Shown in pieces: positions 54,019-63,420 of a stretch of 64,000 nt of DNA. Position 1 is the stretch's first letter. Each line of letters opens with the position of its first letter. The DNA comes from an uncultured Bacteroidales bacterium (lineage in GTDB: Bacteria > Bacteroidota > Bacteroidia > Bacteroidales > Muribaculaceae). The position numbers and the translations under genes were made by a program. Where the stretch lies: NCBI GenBank assembly GCA_900542185.1, contig UQMZ01000004.1, positions 1 to 64,000 of the forward strand, read 5' to 3'. The notes beneath the pieces are model-generated. The model saw nothing but the letters and a program-made list of their open reading frames with translations. It did not search any database and was not told where the DNA came from.

Positions 54019-57000
54019 ATGAGAAAACATGAAAAACCCAAAAGCATGAAGATTCCCGTGGCGCTTACACTGTGCGCGGGCATTACGCTTGCCTGCGGGC
54101 TGCCTGCCACGGCGCAAGGCACCACTGCCGTTGCCGCAAGGCAACAGGCCAAAGACACCTACTCCCAATACAGCGGTAAAGTAACCGAACAGTCGGGCGA
54201 AGAACTGACCGGAGCCGTAATCCGGAACGTCACCCGCAACATCGCCGTCGTGGCCGACATCGACGGCGCATTCACCATCGCCGGCAAGCCCGGCGACAAA
54301 CTCGCCGTCTCTCTTGTCGGCTACACGCCGATGGAACTGACCTTAGGCGACCAAAAGACGCTCGACATAAAGATGTCGGAACATTCCGAGGCCCTGAGCG
54401 AGGTCGTAGTGGTGGGTTACGGCACGCAGAAGAAGATCTCCACCACCGCGGCCGTATCGAGCCTCAAGCCCGACGAGATTGCCAAGAAACCTGTGGCCAA
54501 CATCACCAACAGCCTTGCCGGCCGCGTGGCCGGAGTCATCGCCAAGCAGGGTTCGGGCGAACCGGGCGCCGACGGTGCCTCGCTCAGAATCCGTGGCGTG
54601 GGGACGCTCGGCAACCAGGAGCCTCTGTGCGTGGTGGACGGCGTGCCGCGCGACTTCTCCAAGATCGACCCCAACATGATCGAGAACATCACCGTGCTTA
54701 AGGATGCGGCGGCTGTCGCTCCCTACGGTATGGCGGGTGCGAACGGCGTGATCCTGGTCACCACCAAGAAAGGCGCCGAGGGGGCGCCGGTACTCTCATA
54801 CAGCGGATATGTCGGTTTTCAGAACCCCACGCGCATCACCGACCAGGTCAACTCCTACGAATACGCCCTGATGAAGAACGAGGCGGCCATGAACGCAGGA
54901 TACCCCAACTATTACGCATACTCACAGCATGACCTGGAGATGTACCGCAAGACCGTGGAAGGAGCTCCCGACGCCGATCCCGACCGCTATCCCAACAGCA
55001 ACGGCCTGCGCGACCTGATACGCCACAACACGGCCATCACGTCGCACAACCTGTCGCTCAGCGGTGGCACCCAGCGCGTGAACTACTACGTAAGCCTGGG
55101 ATACCTCTACCAGCAGGGCATGTGGCGCACCACCGACTATCAGCGGTTCAACCTGCAGTCGAACATCTCCGTCAAAGCCACCTCCACCACCACCGTCGAC
55201 CTGAACCTGGGCGGATGGCATCAGAACAAGAAGTATCCCGGCGTCTCGGCCGGCGACATAATGTACCAGGCCTACCGCACTCCTCCCGTATCGGCCATCA
55301 AATACACCAACGGCCTCTGGGGCCAGTATGTGGGCAAGTCACTTTACGGCATGGCCTTCCACAGCGGCTACGACAAGCAGCCCAGCTCCCAGCTCAACGC
55401 CACCCTGTCCATCACGCAGCAGCTCCCATTCGTCAAGGGACTCAGCATCAAGGGCGTGATAAGCTACGACCCATACCGTTCCAAGTCGAAGAACTGGCTC
55501 ACACCCATGCCGGTGTACACTCTGGACGCATCCACCGATCCATACACCTGGACCGAAGGCTTCCAGGGTCCGGAGAAACCCTATCTGTCGGTGTCGTACT
55601 CAGAGGACGCCACCTTCACCTATCAGGGCATGATCAATTACAACAATTCCTTCGGCCCGCACCAGGTCACGGCCCTGGCCGTGATCGAGGCCCGCGACAA
55701 GAACTGCTGGAACCTGGGGGCGCGCCGCAACAACTACGGCATCCTGGTCGACGAGATCAACTCGGGCAGCAGCGATCCCAGCGACATCAGCAACAGCGGC
55801 ACCTCATGGCGCGAACGCCAGGTGGGCTACGTGTTCCGCGCGGGATACAACTACGACAACCGCTATCTTGTGGAGCTGTCCGGACGTTACGACGGCCATT
55901 ATTACTTCGCGCCCGGCAAGCGCTTCGGCTTCTTCCCGGCCGTGTCGCTGGGCTGGAATCTGGGCCAGGAGGCGTTCATGCAGAACATCCAGTGGCTCAC
56001 GCATCTTAAGATACGCGGTTCGTACGGAGAATCCGGAAACCTGGCCGGCGGCTCCTACCAGTACCTGAGCGACTACGGCTTCGGGACCGCCGGCAATTTC
56101 GGAGGCATCCCCGTGATGGGAATGTGGGAGAACATACAGGGCAATCCCAACATCACCTGGGAAAAGGCAAAGAAGTTTGACATCGGCGTCGAATTCTCGG
56201 CATTCAACGGCATGCTCCACCTTGAGGCGGACTATTTCTACGAGAAGCGCTCCAACATGCTCATGGCCCCCAACTCGGAAGTGTCGGCCGAATACGGCAT
56301 TCCGCTGTCGCAGGTCAACGCCGGCCGCATGCACAACCAGGGCGTGGACCTGATGGTCAGCTTCAACAAGCAGTTCACACATGACTGGTACTTCGGCGTC
56401 CGGGGCACGTTCACATACGCCCACAACACTCTGGACCAGATCTTCGAGACCGACGCCACCTACAACAATCCCAACCGCCGCCGCACCGGACGCCCCGACG
56501 GAACCATGTTCGGCTACAAGTGCCTGGGCTATTTCACATACGACGACTTCAATCCCGACGGCTCGCTCAAGAGCGGCATCGCCACGCAGCCCTGGGGACA
56601 GGTATATCCCGGCGACCTGCGCTATGCCGACCTCTCCGGTCCCGACGGAGTGCCCGACGGCAAGATCGACGAGAACGACATGACCGTGATAGGCCGTTCC
56701 AACTGGAATCCTGAGATCGTGTTCGGACTCGCTCCGACAGTGCGGTGGAAAGGTTTTGACCTCGACGCGCTGTTCCAGGGCGCCACTCGCACCAACATCT
56801 CGCTTGGCGAGACCCTCGTGATGCCGTTCTTCGATTCCGGCTCGGCCACCAAGCTGCAGTTCCGCGACCACTGGACTCCCGCCAACCAGAACGCGCGCTA
56901 TCCGCGCCTCACCAGCGAAGTGACCGTCAACAACCACCGCCAGAGCTCGTCATGGTGGGTACGCGACGCCACATACGTGCGACTCAAGAGCATCGAGCTG

Positions 57001-57192
57001 GGATACTCTCTCCCCAAGAAAGCGCTGGATTTCCTGCACATCTCGCAGCTACGCGTATATGTCTCCGGACAGAACCTCTGGACATGGACCCCGTTCATGA
57101 AGGAGATCGTCGATCCCGAGGCCGGTTCGGCCAACGGCAAGTACTACATGCAGCAGGCTGTATATTCGTTCGGTCTCAACATCACATTCTGA
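54019..57192 (+). CDS. SusC/RagA-family TonB-dependent outer-membrane transporter
   Basis: A 1057-residue SusC-type transporter of the fucoside/galactoside locus. Signal peptide about 10-32 (ending ATAQ); a carboxypeptidase-regulatory-like domain (about 50-120, ADIDGAFTIAGKPGDKLAVS); a TonB-box-like ALSEVVVVGYGTQKK; the plug with RIRGVGTLGNQEPLCVVDGVPRDF and LKDAAAVAPYGMAGANGVI; and a long barrel ending VYSFGLNITF. It differs from the first susC product in plug and barrel sequence, so the two should import different glycans. The promoter has a -7 box and GTTAA motif cluster. susD follows after 21 bp. Confidence 0.97.
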   Translation: MRKHEKPKSMKIPVALTLCAGITLACGLPATAQGTTAVAARQQAKDTYSQYSGKVTEQSGEELTGAVIRNVTRNIAVVADIDGAFTIAGKPGDKLAVSLVGYTPMELTLGDQKTLDIKMSEHSEALSEVVVVGYGTQKKISTTAAVSSLKPDEIAKKPVANITNSLAGRVAGVIAKQGSGEPGADGASLRIRGVGTLGNQEPLCVVDGVPRDFSKIDPNMIENITVLKDAAAVAPYGMAGANGVILVTTKKGAEGAPVLSYSGYVGFQNPTRITDQVNSYEYALMKNEAAMNAGYPNYYAYSQHDLEMYRKTVEGAPDADPDRYPNSNGLRDLIRHNTAITSHNLSLSGGTQRVNYYVSLGYLYQQGMWRTTDYQRFNLQSNISVKATSTTTVDLNLGGWHQNKKYPGVSAGDIMYQAYRTPPVSAIKYTNGLWGQYVGKSLYGMAFHSGYDKQPSSQLNATLSITQQLPFVKGLSIKGVISYDPYRSKSKNWLTPMPVYTLDASTDPYTWTEGFQGPEKPYLSVSYSEDATFTYQGMINYNNSFGPHQVTALAVIEARDKNCWNLGARRNNYGILVDEINSGSSDPSDISNSGTSWRERQVGYVFRAGYNYDNRYLVELSGRYDGHYYFAPGKRFGFFPAVSLGWNLGQEAFMQNIQWLTHLKIRGSYGESGNLAGGSYQYLSDYGFGTAGNFGGIPVMGMWENIQGNPNITWEKAKKFDIGVEFSAFNGMLHLEADYFYEKRSNMLMAPNSEVSAEYGIPLSQVNAGRMHNQGVDLMVSFNKQFTHDWYFGVRGTFTYAHNTLDQIFETDATYNNPNRRRTGRPDGTMFGYKCLGYFTYDDFNPDGSLKSGIATQPWGQVYPGDLRYADLSGPDGVPDGKIDENDMTVIGRSNWNPEIVFGLAPTVRWKGFDLDALFQGATRTNISLGETLVMPFFDSGSATKLQFRDHWTPANQNARYPRLTSEVTVNNHRQSSSWWVRDATYVRLKSIELGYSLPKKALDFLHISQLRVYVSGQNLWTWTPFMKEIVDPEAGSANGKYYMQQAVYSFGLNITF

Positions 57193-57213
57193 ACCCCTAA
57201 GCCATAAATAATC

Positions 57214-58956
57214 ATGAAAAAATACAGAACACTCCTCAATATATGCCTTGGCTCGGCAATGCTGTTCGGTCTCGCGTCGTGCGAAGACTGGCTTGAAATC
57301 GAGCCCAAGGACCGTTTCAGCGACATCACCGTGTGGGGTTCGGAGGAAAACGCCACGATGTTCCTCAACGACATCTACAACCAGTTCCCGCACCTCAACA
57401 ACGAGACGCAGTGCTTCGACCAATACTCCGACAATTCCTACGTCGGGGCCGAATGGATGAACGCGCGCACCACCATCTATACGGCCGCGCTGTCGCCCAC
57501 CAGCTGGCTCGCCGGCCCCTGGGACATGTGGAAATGGGGCCGCGAGAGCAACAGCGACGCCAAGGGTCAGTACGAGCGCATCCGCTCCTGCAATCTGTTC
57601 ATCAACAAGGTAAGCGAGAGCGATTTCTCCGAGTCGTTCAAGCGTGAGCGTCTAGCCGAGGCCCGTTTCCTCCGCGCATGGTTCTACCATTACCTGTGGA
57701 TGGCCTACGGCGGCGTGCCCATCATCACCGACGTGCTGGACAGCAACAGCGACGACGAATTGTACTATCCCCGCGCCACGGCCCGCGAGACATTCGAGTT
57801 CATCGACAAGGAACTTGACGAGATATACATGGACCTGCCGCTGACACAGACAGGCACCGACTCCGGCCGCGCGACACGTGGCGCCGCCCTGACACTGAAA
57901 GGCTGGATTGAACTGTTCCATGCCTCTGAGCTCCGCAATCCGGACCATGACGTGACCAGGTGGCAGAATGCCGCAGCCACGCTCAAGAAGGTGATAGACC
58001 TCGGAATCTATGAGCTGCAGCCCACCATCCTGGACCTCTGGACCGAGGCCACCAACGGAAATCCCGAGGTGATCTTCGACTTCCAGATGTCCAAACAGAA
58101 CGGAGGGCGTCGCGAGGGTCTGTTCGGCCCCGTGTTCGTGAAGGGCGTCCAGTCCAGCTGGGGCAACATGCAGCCCACGCAGGAGCTGGTGGACGATTAC
58201 TGTATGGCCGACGGCCTGCCCATCGGCGAATCGCCCCTCTACAACCCGCAGAAGCCTTACGAGAACCGTGAGAAGCGTTTCTACCAGAGCATCCTCTACG
58301 ACGGCTCGATGTGGCAGGGCGAGGAGATCATAACCCGTGTAGGCGTGGGCAGTCCCAACGAGATTGACACCTCCTCGTCGAGCGATGTCACCAATACCGG
58401 CTACTATACCCGCAAGACACTGGATGAGAGCGTCAACGGCGCCGACAACCTGCAGATGAGCAACGGCATGGCCAACTACATCTTCTTCCGCTACGCCGAC
58501 GTGCTGCTGATGTACGCCGAGGCGCTGCTGGAGACGGGCGATGTTCCCGGTGCCACCGAGTGGCTTGACAAGGTGCGCGCTCGCGGCGGCAATATGCCGT
58601 CCGTCAGCGAGACATATCCTTCGGGCGTCACGGTCAACAAGCTGCGCACCATCCTGCGTCGCGACCGCCGCATCGAGCTGGCATTCGAGGACAAACGCTA
58701 CTGGGACATAATCCGCTGGAAGATTGCCGACGGTCCCGACGGCGTGATGAACCGTCCCGTAGGGGGAATGAAGATCGAGGACACCGACGGCGACGGCGTA
58801 TGGGAATACAACTATCACGAAGTATGCCCGCGTACGTTCCTGGAACGGATGTACTATCAGCCCATCCCGCAGTATGTCCTGGACCGCAATCCGGCCATCC
58901 GTGAGCAGAACGGCGGCGAGGACGGATGGGTCAACGGCCAGAATCCCGGATATTGA
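57214..58956 (+). CDS. SusD/RagB-family glycan-binding lipoprotein
   Basis: A 580-residue outer-membrane lipoprotein with lipobox LASC (Cys23), partner of the SusC just upstream. SusD hallmarks: LEIEPKDRFSDITVWGSEENATMFLNDIY, an N-terminal TPR-like region with AEARFLRAWFYHYLWMAYGGVPII, and the C-terminal IELAFEDKRYWDIIRWKIADG and NPGY. Full length, in contrast to the truncated copy at the start of the window. It captures oligosaccharide at the cell surface and passes it into the SusC pore. Confidence 0.97.
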   Translation: MKKYRTLLNICLGSAMLFGLASCEDWLEIEPKDRFSDITVWGSEENATMFLNDIYNQFPHLNNETQCFDQYSDNSYVGAEWMNARTTIYTAALSPTSWLAGPWDMWKWGRESNSDAKGQYERIRSCNLFINKVSESDFSESFKRERLAEARFLRAWFYHYLWMAYGGVPIITDVLDSNSDDELYYPRATARETFEFIDKELDEIYMDLPLTQTGTDSGRATRGAALTLKGWIELFHASELRNPDHDVTRWQNAAATLKKVIDLGIYELQPTILDLWTEATNGNPEVIFDFQMSKQNGGRREGLFGPVFVKGVQSSWGNMQPTQELVDDYCMADGLPIGESPLYNPQKPYENREKRFYQSILYDGSMWQGEEIITRVGVGSPNEIDTSSSSDVTNTGYYTRKTLDESVNGADNLQMSNGMANYIFFRYADVLLMYAEALLETGDVPGATEWLDKVRARGGNMPSVSETYPSGVTVNKLRTILRRDRRIELAFEDKRYWDIIRWKIADGPDGVMNRPVGGMKIEDTDGDGVWEYNYHEVCPRTFLERMYYQPIPQYVLDRNPAIREQNGGEDGWVNGQNPGY

Positions 58957-58984
58957 TACCTAACCATTTACAGACTTTAGACAC

Positions 58985-59953
58985 ATGAAACTCAAGAATA
59001 TAATTCATATCGCCGCCGTGTGCGGCATGGCGGGATGCCTGGCGGCGTGCAGCGACAGCGAGCCCACCACCGTCTACATCCCCGAGGCCCGGAGCCTGAA
59101 CATCGTCAACTTCGACCTGGCCGAGCCCATGAGCCAGACATTCCATGTGGCCGTGACCGCCAGCGATTATGTCACGACCTCGGGACTCGATGTATCCTCG
59201 GACGTCACCGTGACGCTCTCGGTAGACCCCGCGAAGGTGGAAGCGTACAATTCCGCATGCGGCACGGACTACGAAATCCTTCCCGCCGACTGCTACACAC
59301 TCCCCGAGAGTGCCGTGATTCCGGCGGGCGCCACCAGCTCGGACGACCTGACCGTCAATGTCGACGCCCGGGGTAAGATCCAGCCCTTCGACTCGTATCT
59401 GCTGCCGGTCACCATCTCGGCGGTGACCGGAGCCGACATCAATCCGCAGCAGTCTACGGTCTATTACCTGATGAGTGGCGCGGAGGACGTGTGGAACATG
59501 CCGCTGGCCGACCGAAGCGCCTGGCAGGTTGTGGAAGTATCCTCGGAGGAAGCAAGCGGCGAGGGATCGGACAACGGTCATGCCATCCACGCCTTCGACG
59601 GAGATTTAGGCACATTCTGGCACACGCAGTGGAAAGGGGGCGAGCCTCAGCCTCCGCATCATATAGTGGTGGACATGGGACAGGAAGTCAGGATGCTCGG
59701 ATTCCAGTACGTGAGCCGCAATCACGGCGAAGGCTGGCCCCAGGAGATGACCCTGGAGACAAGCCTTGACGGCGAGAACTGGGAAGGCGCGGGTACATAT
59801 TCCGACCTGCCGGCCGAAGGAGGCGCCGAGTTCCGGTCCTATCTCCCCGGATTCAAGCAGGCCCGTTATTTCAGGCTCACCATCACGGCCGTCTACAACG
59901 GAAAATGGTCGACCCACGTAGCCGAAATCAACGCGATCTCCATCGTCAAGTAA
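58985..59953 (+). CDS. Surface glycan-binding lipoprotein (DUF1735 plus discoidin domain)
   Basis: A 322-residue lipoprotein with lipobox LAAC (Cys22). Residues about 28-130 are a DUF1735-like beta-sandwich (VTLSVDPAKVEAYNSACGTDYEILP), and residues about 175-320 form an F5/8 type C domain (HAFDGDLGTFWHTQW, ARYFRLTIT). Such proteins act as SusE/SusF-like surface binders at the third position of Sus loci. The discoidin domain and the one on the GH29 enzyme may recognise the same galactosyl or fucosyl epitope. It ends the plus-strand arm and is followed by a terminator. Confidence 0.9.
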   Translation: MKLKNIIHIAAVCGMAGCLAACSDSEPTTVYIPEARSLNIVNFDLAEPMSQTFHVAVTASDYVTTSGLDVSSDVTVTLSVDPAKVEAYNSACGTDYEILPADCYTLPESAVIPAGATSSDDLTVNVDARGKIQPFDSYLLPVTISAVTGADINPQQSTVYYLMSGAEDVWNMPLADRSAWQVVEVSSEEASGEGSDNGHAIHAFDGDLGTFWHTQWKGGEPQPPHHIVVDMGQEVRMLGFQYVSRNHGEGWPQEMTLETSLDGENWEGAGTYSDLPAEGGAEFRSYLPGFKQARYFRLTITAVYNGKWSTHVAEINAISIVK

Positions 59954-59977
59954 CCCTGTTGCAACTTCATTCACAAG

Positions 59978-60009
59978 CAGGCCGGCGTCCCCGCAAGGGC
60001 GCCGGCCTG
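59978..60009. terminator. Bidirectional terminator between the glycan locus and its regulator
   Basis: A 13-bp stem with one G-U pair (59978-59990 with 59997-60009) and a 6-nt loop lies between two convergent genes. The U tracts are weak, so some readthrough is possible. Confidence 0.8.
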
Positions 60010-60043
60010 TGCTTTCCGTCCGGGTCATCCTGACTCCTGAAGG

Positions 60044-62632
60044 TCAGCCCAATTCCTCGAAGGAATGGGGATATTCCTCGCCCATCATCCTGAGATAGTC
60101 GCGGCAGAAGGTCTGATAGACCGCGCGGGCACGGGTATGCCGTCCGGTGGCATGCGCCACCCTGACCAGATAGTTCAGCGCCGTTTCCGACAGCGGGTCG
60201 GTCTCAAGCATCGTGTAGCACAGGCGCCGTACCAGGTCGTATTTCCCCTCCTTATAGCTGCGTGCTATCTCCGCCGCTAAGTATCGCACCATATAGGAGT
60301 CCATCTTCTGCCGGAAATAGTCGAATATCGGGTCGGATATGCCGGACAGGAATTTCCCCTTGATGACGATGGAGTTGATCTCATCGGCCTTATCGGGCGC
60401 GGGCACAGCGTCGCTGAGGCCGGAACTGAGGGCGTACAGGCGCCCGATGTCGCTTACGCACGGTTCCTGGATATCGATGCGGAACATCCCCTGCTCGTAC
60501 ACCAGCGAAATACCGTCGATGTCTGCCAGGGCCTTGCGCAGTTTGTTGAGAGTGACGTTGCGCAGGTTCTTGACCTTTTCCGGCTCCTTGTCGGCCCAGA
60601 ACGTGACGTTGAGGTCGGACGAGGTGACACCGTCGTGGCTTTCGGTATGCAGGAGGATATAAAGGAAAATCAGCTTGAGTTTCGGGCTGAACAGATGTGT
60701 TATGGAACGTCCCCTGGCGTCTATCGCCGAGAACGGACCGAACAGCGAGATATAGTTGCTGCCGGGCGCGACGGGAAGGTCCTTGACCGAGTCCTCGGAG
60801 AACGCGGCCGGCACACTCGCGGATTCCGCACGGGTATCCTCGTGGGATTCCGCAGGTGCCGGAGTCCTGGGTTGCTCCGGCTTATCTTCCGCGACTTCCC
60901 GAGGCCCGGTTCCGCGCGACCGTCTGCGACGTCTGATCACGATAAACACCGTCAAGACAAGTATCAGCAGCGACACGGTCAGAATCACGGCCGTCCTGAC
61001 GCCGTTTTTTCGGGCCGGAGCGCTCTGCAGCTGGGCCGCCGACACCGGAGGCGTCGATAAGGAATAGACTGATGTGAGGGTCTGGCCGTATTTCGCGAAC
61101 TGCTGCACCACACAATATATCCGTTCCTGCGCCGGATTGTGGTATAACGCCACATTGGTGGCTATTTCCTCTGAAATCAGCGGTATCGTGTCGCCGACGG
61201 CAGTGCTATTGCCGTCGGACATGGCGATGCGGTACAGCTGCAGCGAGGAATGGGGCCGGTATTCCGGATAGGTTATGGCATAGAAATGCTTTCCGTCGGG
61301 ATCCGGCAACAGTGTCCGTGCCGGCACGCGGTCCTCGGCCGGGGCTTCACGACTCCATAGTTTCCTGACCGTACGGCGTTTCAGGTCAATCATGTAAAAG
61401 TCGTAGTAATACTTCGTGCCCAGGTCCTGCAGACCCTGGGGATTGCCCTTGCCGCCGTACAGATAGATAGTGTCCTCGGAAGGCGTCAGCATCATCGATG
61501 TGTAGAATCTGGGATCTATCCGGTCTCCTCCCAATGGGATCGTGTCCCATACATGCCGGTTCAGGTCGTAGCGCACGAGCCTGTCGGCGTATCTGCGGTG
61601 GCCGTAGCCGCCGAACAGCAGCAGGGAATTGTCCTTCCTGCGGTGAACGGCGGCATGATGGTGCCATACTGCGTCGGGCGATGTCGCGCCAAGAAGGCGC
61701 CATTGACCCGTCGCAGGGTCCAGTTCGGCAAACATGGCATCGTCATACACCTCGTAGGGTATGATCCGGCCCGTCGCTGCATCCAGCAGGCTCATGCCGT
61801 GACGCACAGGCAGGGAGTCGCCCCGGACGGGCACCGACGTCAGGCTGCGCCTGCGGATATCGAAAGTCTTGATCGTGTCGCAGCTGTAGGAATACATCAT
61901 CTGGCGCGACGGGTCGAACATGAAGCCTGTAGGGGTGTCGGAACATGCGGCCCACTCCCGCTCCCAGTAGTACGAGCGGTTTATCAGCCAATATGGATGC
62001 GTCACCTTGCCCACGGCGTTGCCTTGGCTGTCATGCACGGTCTCGCCGCTGCTTTCGGCCAGCGGAATGACAGTCTGCCTGCCGTCGGACGTGATGCGAA
62101 GGTTACGGATGGAGAAGGACGCGCTTTCCACCATGTGTCCGCTCATGCTGAAATTCAGCTGTGGAGCGAAGTCCGATTTCCTGAGTTCGGGCAATCGTAT
62201 GGTTGCGTGACGCTGGCCGATCGCGATGTCGATCACGCCGCGGGGCCTGTCGACTTTCAGGGATACCGGCATTGACTTCTCCCGGAGTTCAGACCCCCGG
62301 AAGGTGGTGGAGTACAGGTTCCGTTCGCCGCTTTTCGCAAAGATGAACGTCCCCAGGTCGGCCGGTTCGTTGTAGCTGAACGTCAGCACGAACGCATTGG
62401 AGTCATATCGGTTGTGGACACAGAATATGTTGCCCGGGCTGGTGAGGTTGTGGTTGCGGACAGTGAATTCCAGCTGATACGCTTCCACGCTGCGTGCGTC
62501 CGACAGCTCTGCCGGGATTGCAAGCGACGAGCGCTCGTCGATATCATTTTCGTTTCCATGGAACTGCAGCCCCTGGGACAGCGCGTACTGGAAACAGCTT
62601 AGGAGTATTAGAAGTATTATAGATTTTTTCAT
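60044..62632 (-). CDS. Membrane-spanning LamG/kelch sensor with SARP-like DNA-binding domain
   Basis: An 862-residue predicted one-component regulator. In order: signal peptide 1-21 (ILLILLSCFQYALS); a LamG/concanavalin-like domain (about 25-180); a beta-propeller of kelch-type repeats (about 180-520; LLLFGGYGHRRYADRLVRYDLN, TIYLYGGKGNPQ, DPRFYTSMML); one membrane helix 547-566 (TAVILTVSLLILVLTVFIVI) followed by a basic stop-transfer patch. Cytoplasmic parts: a winged helix-turn-helix (about 630-725, with SSDLNVTFWADKEPEKVKNL and RNVTLNKLRKAL) and a TPR-like BTAD domain (about 727-862), the SARP arrangement. The start at 62632 is set by the -7 box at 62673-62680. It is convergent with the SusCD locus and is its likely regulator. 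Enzyme activity of the kelch domain is not indicated. Confidence 0.85.
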   Translation of the reverse strand: MKKSIILLILLSCFQYALSQGLQFHGNENDIDERSSLAIPAELSDARSVEAYQLEFTVRNHNLTSPGNIFCVHNRYDSNAFVLTFSYNEPADLGTFIFAKSGERNLYSTTFRGSELREKSMPVSLKVDRPRGVIDIAIGQRHATIRLPELRKSDFAPQLNFSMSGHMVESASFSIRNLRITSDGRQTVIPLAESSGETVHDSQGNAVGKVTHPYWLINRSYYWEREWAACSDTPTGFMFDPSRQMMYSYSCDTIKTFDIRRRSLTSVPVRGDSLPVRHGMSLLDAATGRIIPYEVYDDAMFAELDPATGQWRLLGATSPDAVWHHHAAVHRRKDNSLLLFGGYGHRRYADRLVRYDLNRHVWDTIPLGGDRIDPRFYTSMMLTPSEDTIYLYGGKGNPQGLQDLGTKYYYDFYMIDLKRRTVRKLWSREAPAEDRVPARTLLPDPDGKHFYAITYPEYRPHSSLQLYRIAMSDGNSTAVGDTIPLISEEIATNVALYHNPAQERIYCVVQQFAKYGQTLTSVYSLSTPPVSAAQLQSAPARKNGVRTAVILTVSLLILVLTVFIVIRRRRRSRGTGPREVAEDKPEQPRTPAPAESHEDTRAESASVPAAFSEDSVKDLPVAPGSNYISLFGPFSAIDARGRSITHLFSPKLKLIFLYILLHTESHDGVTSSDLNVTFWADKEPEKVKNLRNVTLNKLRKALADIDGISLVYEQGMFRIDIQEPCVSDIGRLYALSSGLSDAVPAPDKADEINSIVIKGKFLSGISDPIFDYFRQKMDSYMVRYLAAEIARSYKEGKYDLVRRLCYTMLETDPLSETALNYLVRVAHATGRHTRARAVYQTFCRDYLRMMGEEYPHSFEELG

Positions 62633-62672
62633 GGACGGATTCCGGTATTGGCACTCAAATCCAATTTCACGA

Positions 62673-62680
62673 CAAAGATA
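62673..62680 (-). promoter_or_regulatory. -7 box of the kelch-SARP regulator gene
   Basis: Minus-strand TATCTTTG, 40 bp upstream of the chosen start; it excludes a start at 62686. Confidence 0.6.
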
Positions 62681-62742
62681 ATTCATTCTTCTTATTCAGC
62701 CAATATCCTGCACTATTTTCCCTGAAAATTCTCGCATCCGTC

Positions 62743-63309
62743 CTAATGGCCCGACAGCAGCGGCAGATAATCGCCGTAGCCGGCGGCTTCCATTTCGGGT
62801 TTGGGGATGAAGCGTAGCGATGCACTGTTGATGCAGTATCTCAGTCCCCCTTCCGAACTGGGTCCGTCGGGAAACACATGGCCCAGATGGGCATCGCCTG
62901 CCGAGCTACGCACTTCCACACGCCGCATGCCATGCGAATTGTCTATATGCTCCGTCAGCGCATCGGGCGATATGGGACGGCTGAAAGCCGGCCAGCCGCA
63001 TCCCGAATCGTATTTGTCGGTAGACACGAACAGCGGCTGTCCCGTGGTGACATCCACGTATATGCCCGGTCTGAATTCATGGTCATACTTGTTGGTGTAC
63101 GGCCGCTCGGTCGCGCCCTGCTGTGTCACGGCATACTGCTCGGCAGTCAGCTTACGACGCAGTTCCTCGTCAGACGGTTTTTGGTATATTTCTTTCATTG
63201 TCTTCCTTTCAAGCTTTTGATGGCATGTATCACGCCCGGCAGTATGCCCGTTGCATCCGCACATCGACACACTCAACACCATCATAATAAACACCTTAAA
63301 CATCACCAT
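62743..63309 (-). CDS. msrB: Peptide-methionine (R)-S-oxide reductase, lipoprotein form
   Basis: A 188-residue MsrB that reduces methionine-R-sulfoxide in proteins. The catalytic Cys159 lies in RYCINSASLRF, and the substrate-site motifs GCGWPAF and GDAHLGHVFPDG are intact. The two CxxC zinc pairs of some MsrB proteins are not seen. The N-terminus (about 1-19, with MVLSVSMCGC) is a lipoprotein signal peptide, so the enzyme should be anchored in the envelope, where it would repair oxidised surface proteins; cytosolic start at the Met near residue 38 is a less likely alternative. No msrA is adjacent. Confidence 0.95.
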   Translation of the reverse strand: MVMFKVFIMMVLSVSMCGCNGHTAGRDTCHQKLERKTMKEIYQKPSDEELRRKLTAEQYAVTQQGATERPYTNKYDHEFRPGIYVDVTTGQPLFVSTDKYDSGCGWPAFSRPISPDALTEHIDNSHGMRRVEVRSSAGDAHLGHVFPDGPSSEGGLRYCINSASLRFIPKPEMEAAGYGDYLPLLSGH

Positions 63310-63409
63310 GTCAACACAGTTCGCAGTGCTATGGTTCGCAGAATATCAACATCCGAATCATGTCAATGAATTATATTCCTCAAGTTTATTGATTTACCTT
63401 AATTTTGAT

Positions 63410-63417
63410 TAACTTTG
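63410..63417 (+). promoter_or_regulatory. -7 box of the RhuM-family gene
   Basis: TAACTTTG ends 3 nt before the ATG at 63421. The start of transcription would fall at or next to the start codon. Confidence 0.6.
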
Positions 63418-63420
63418 CGT

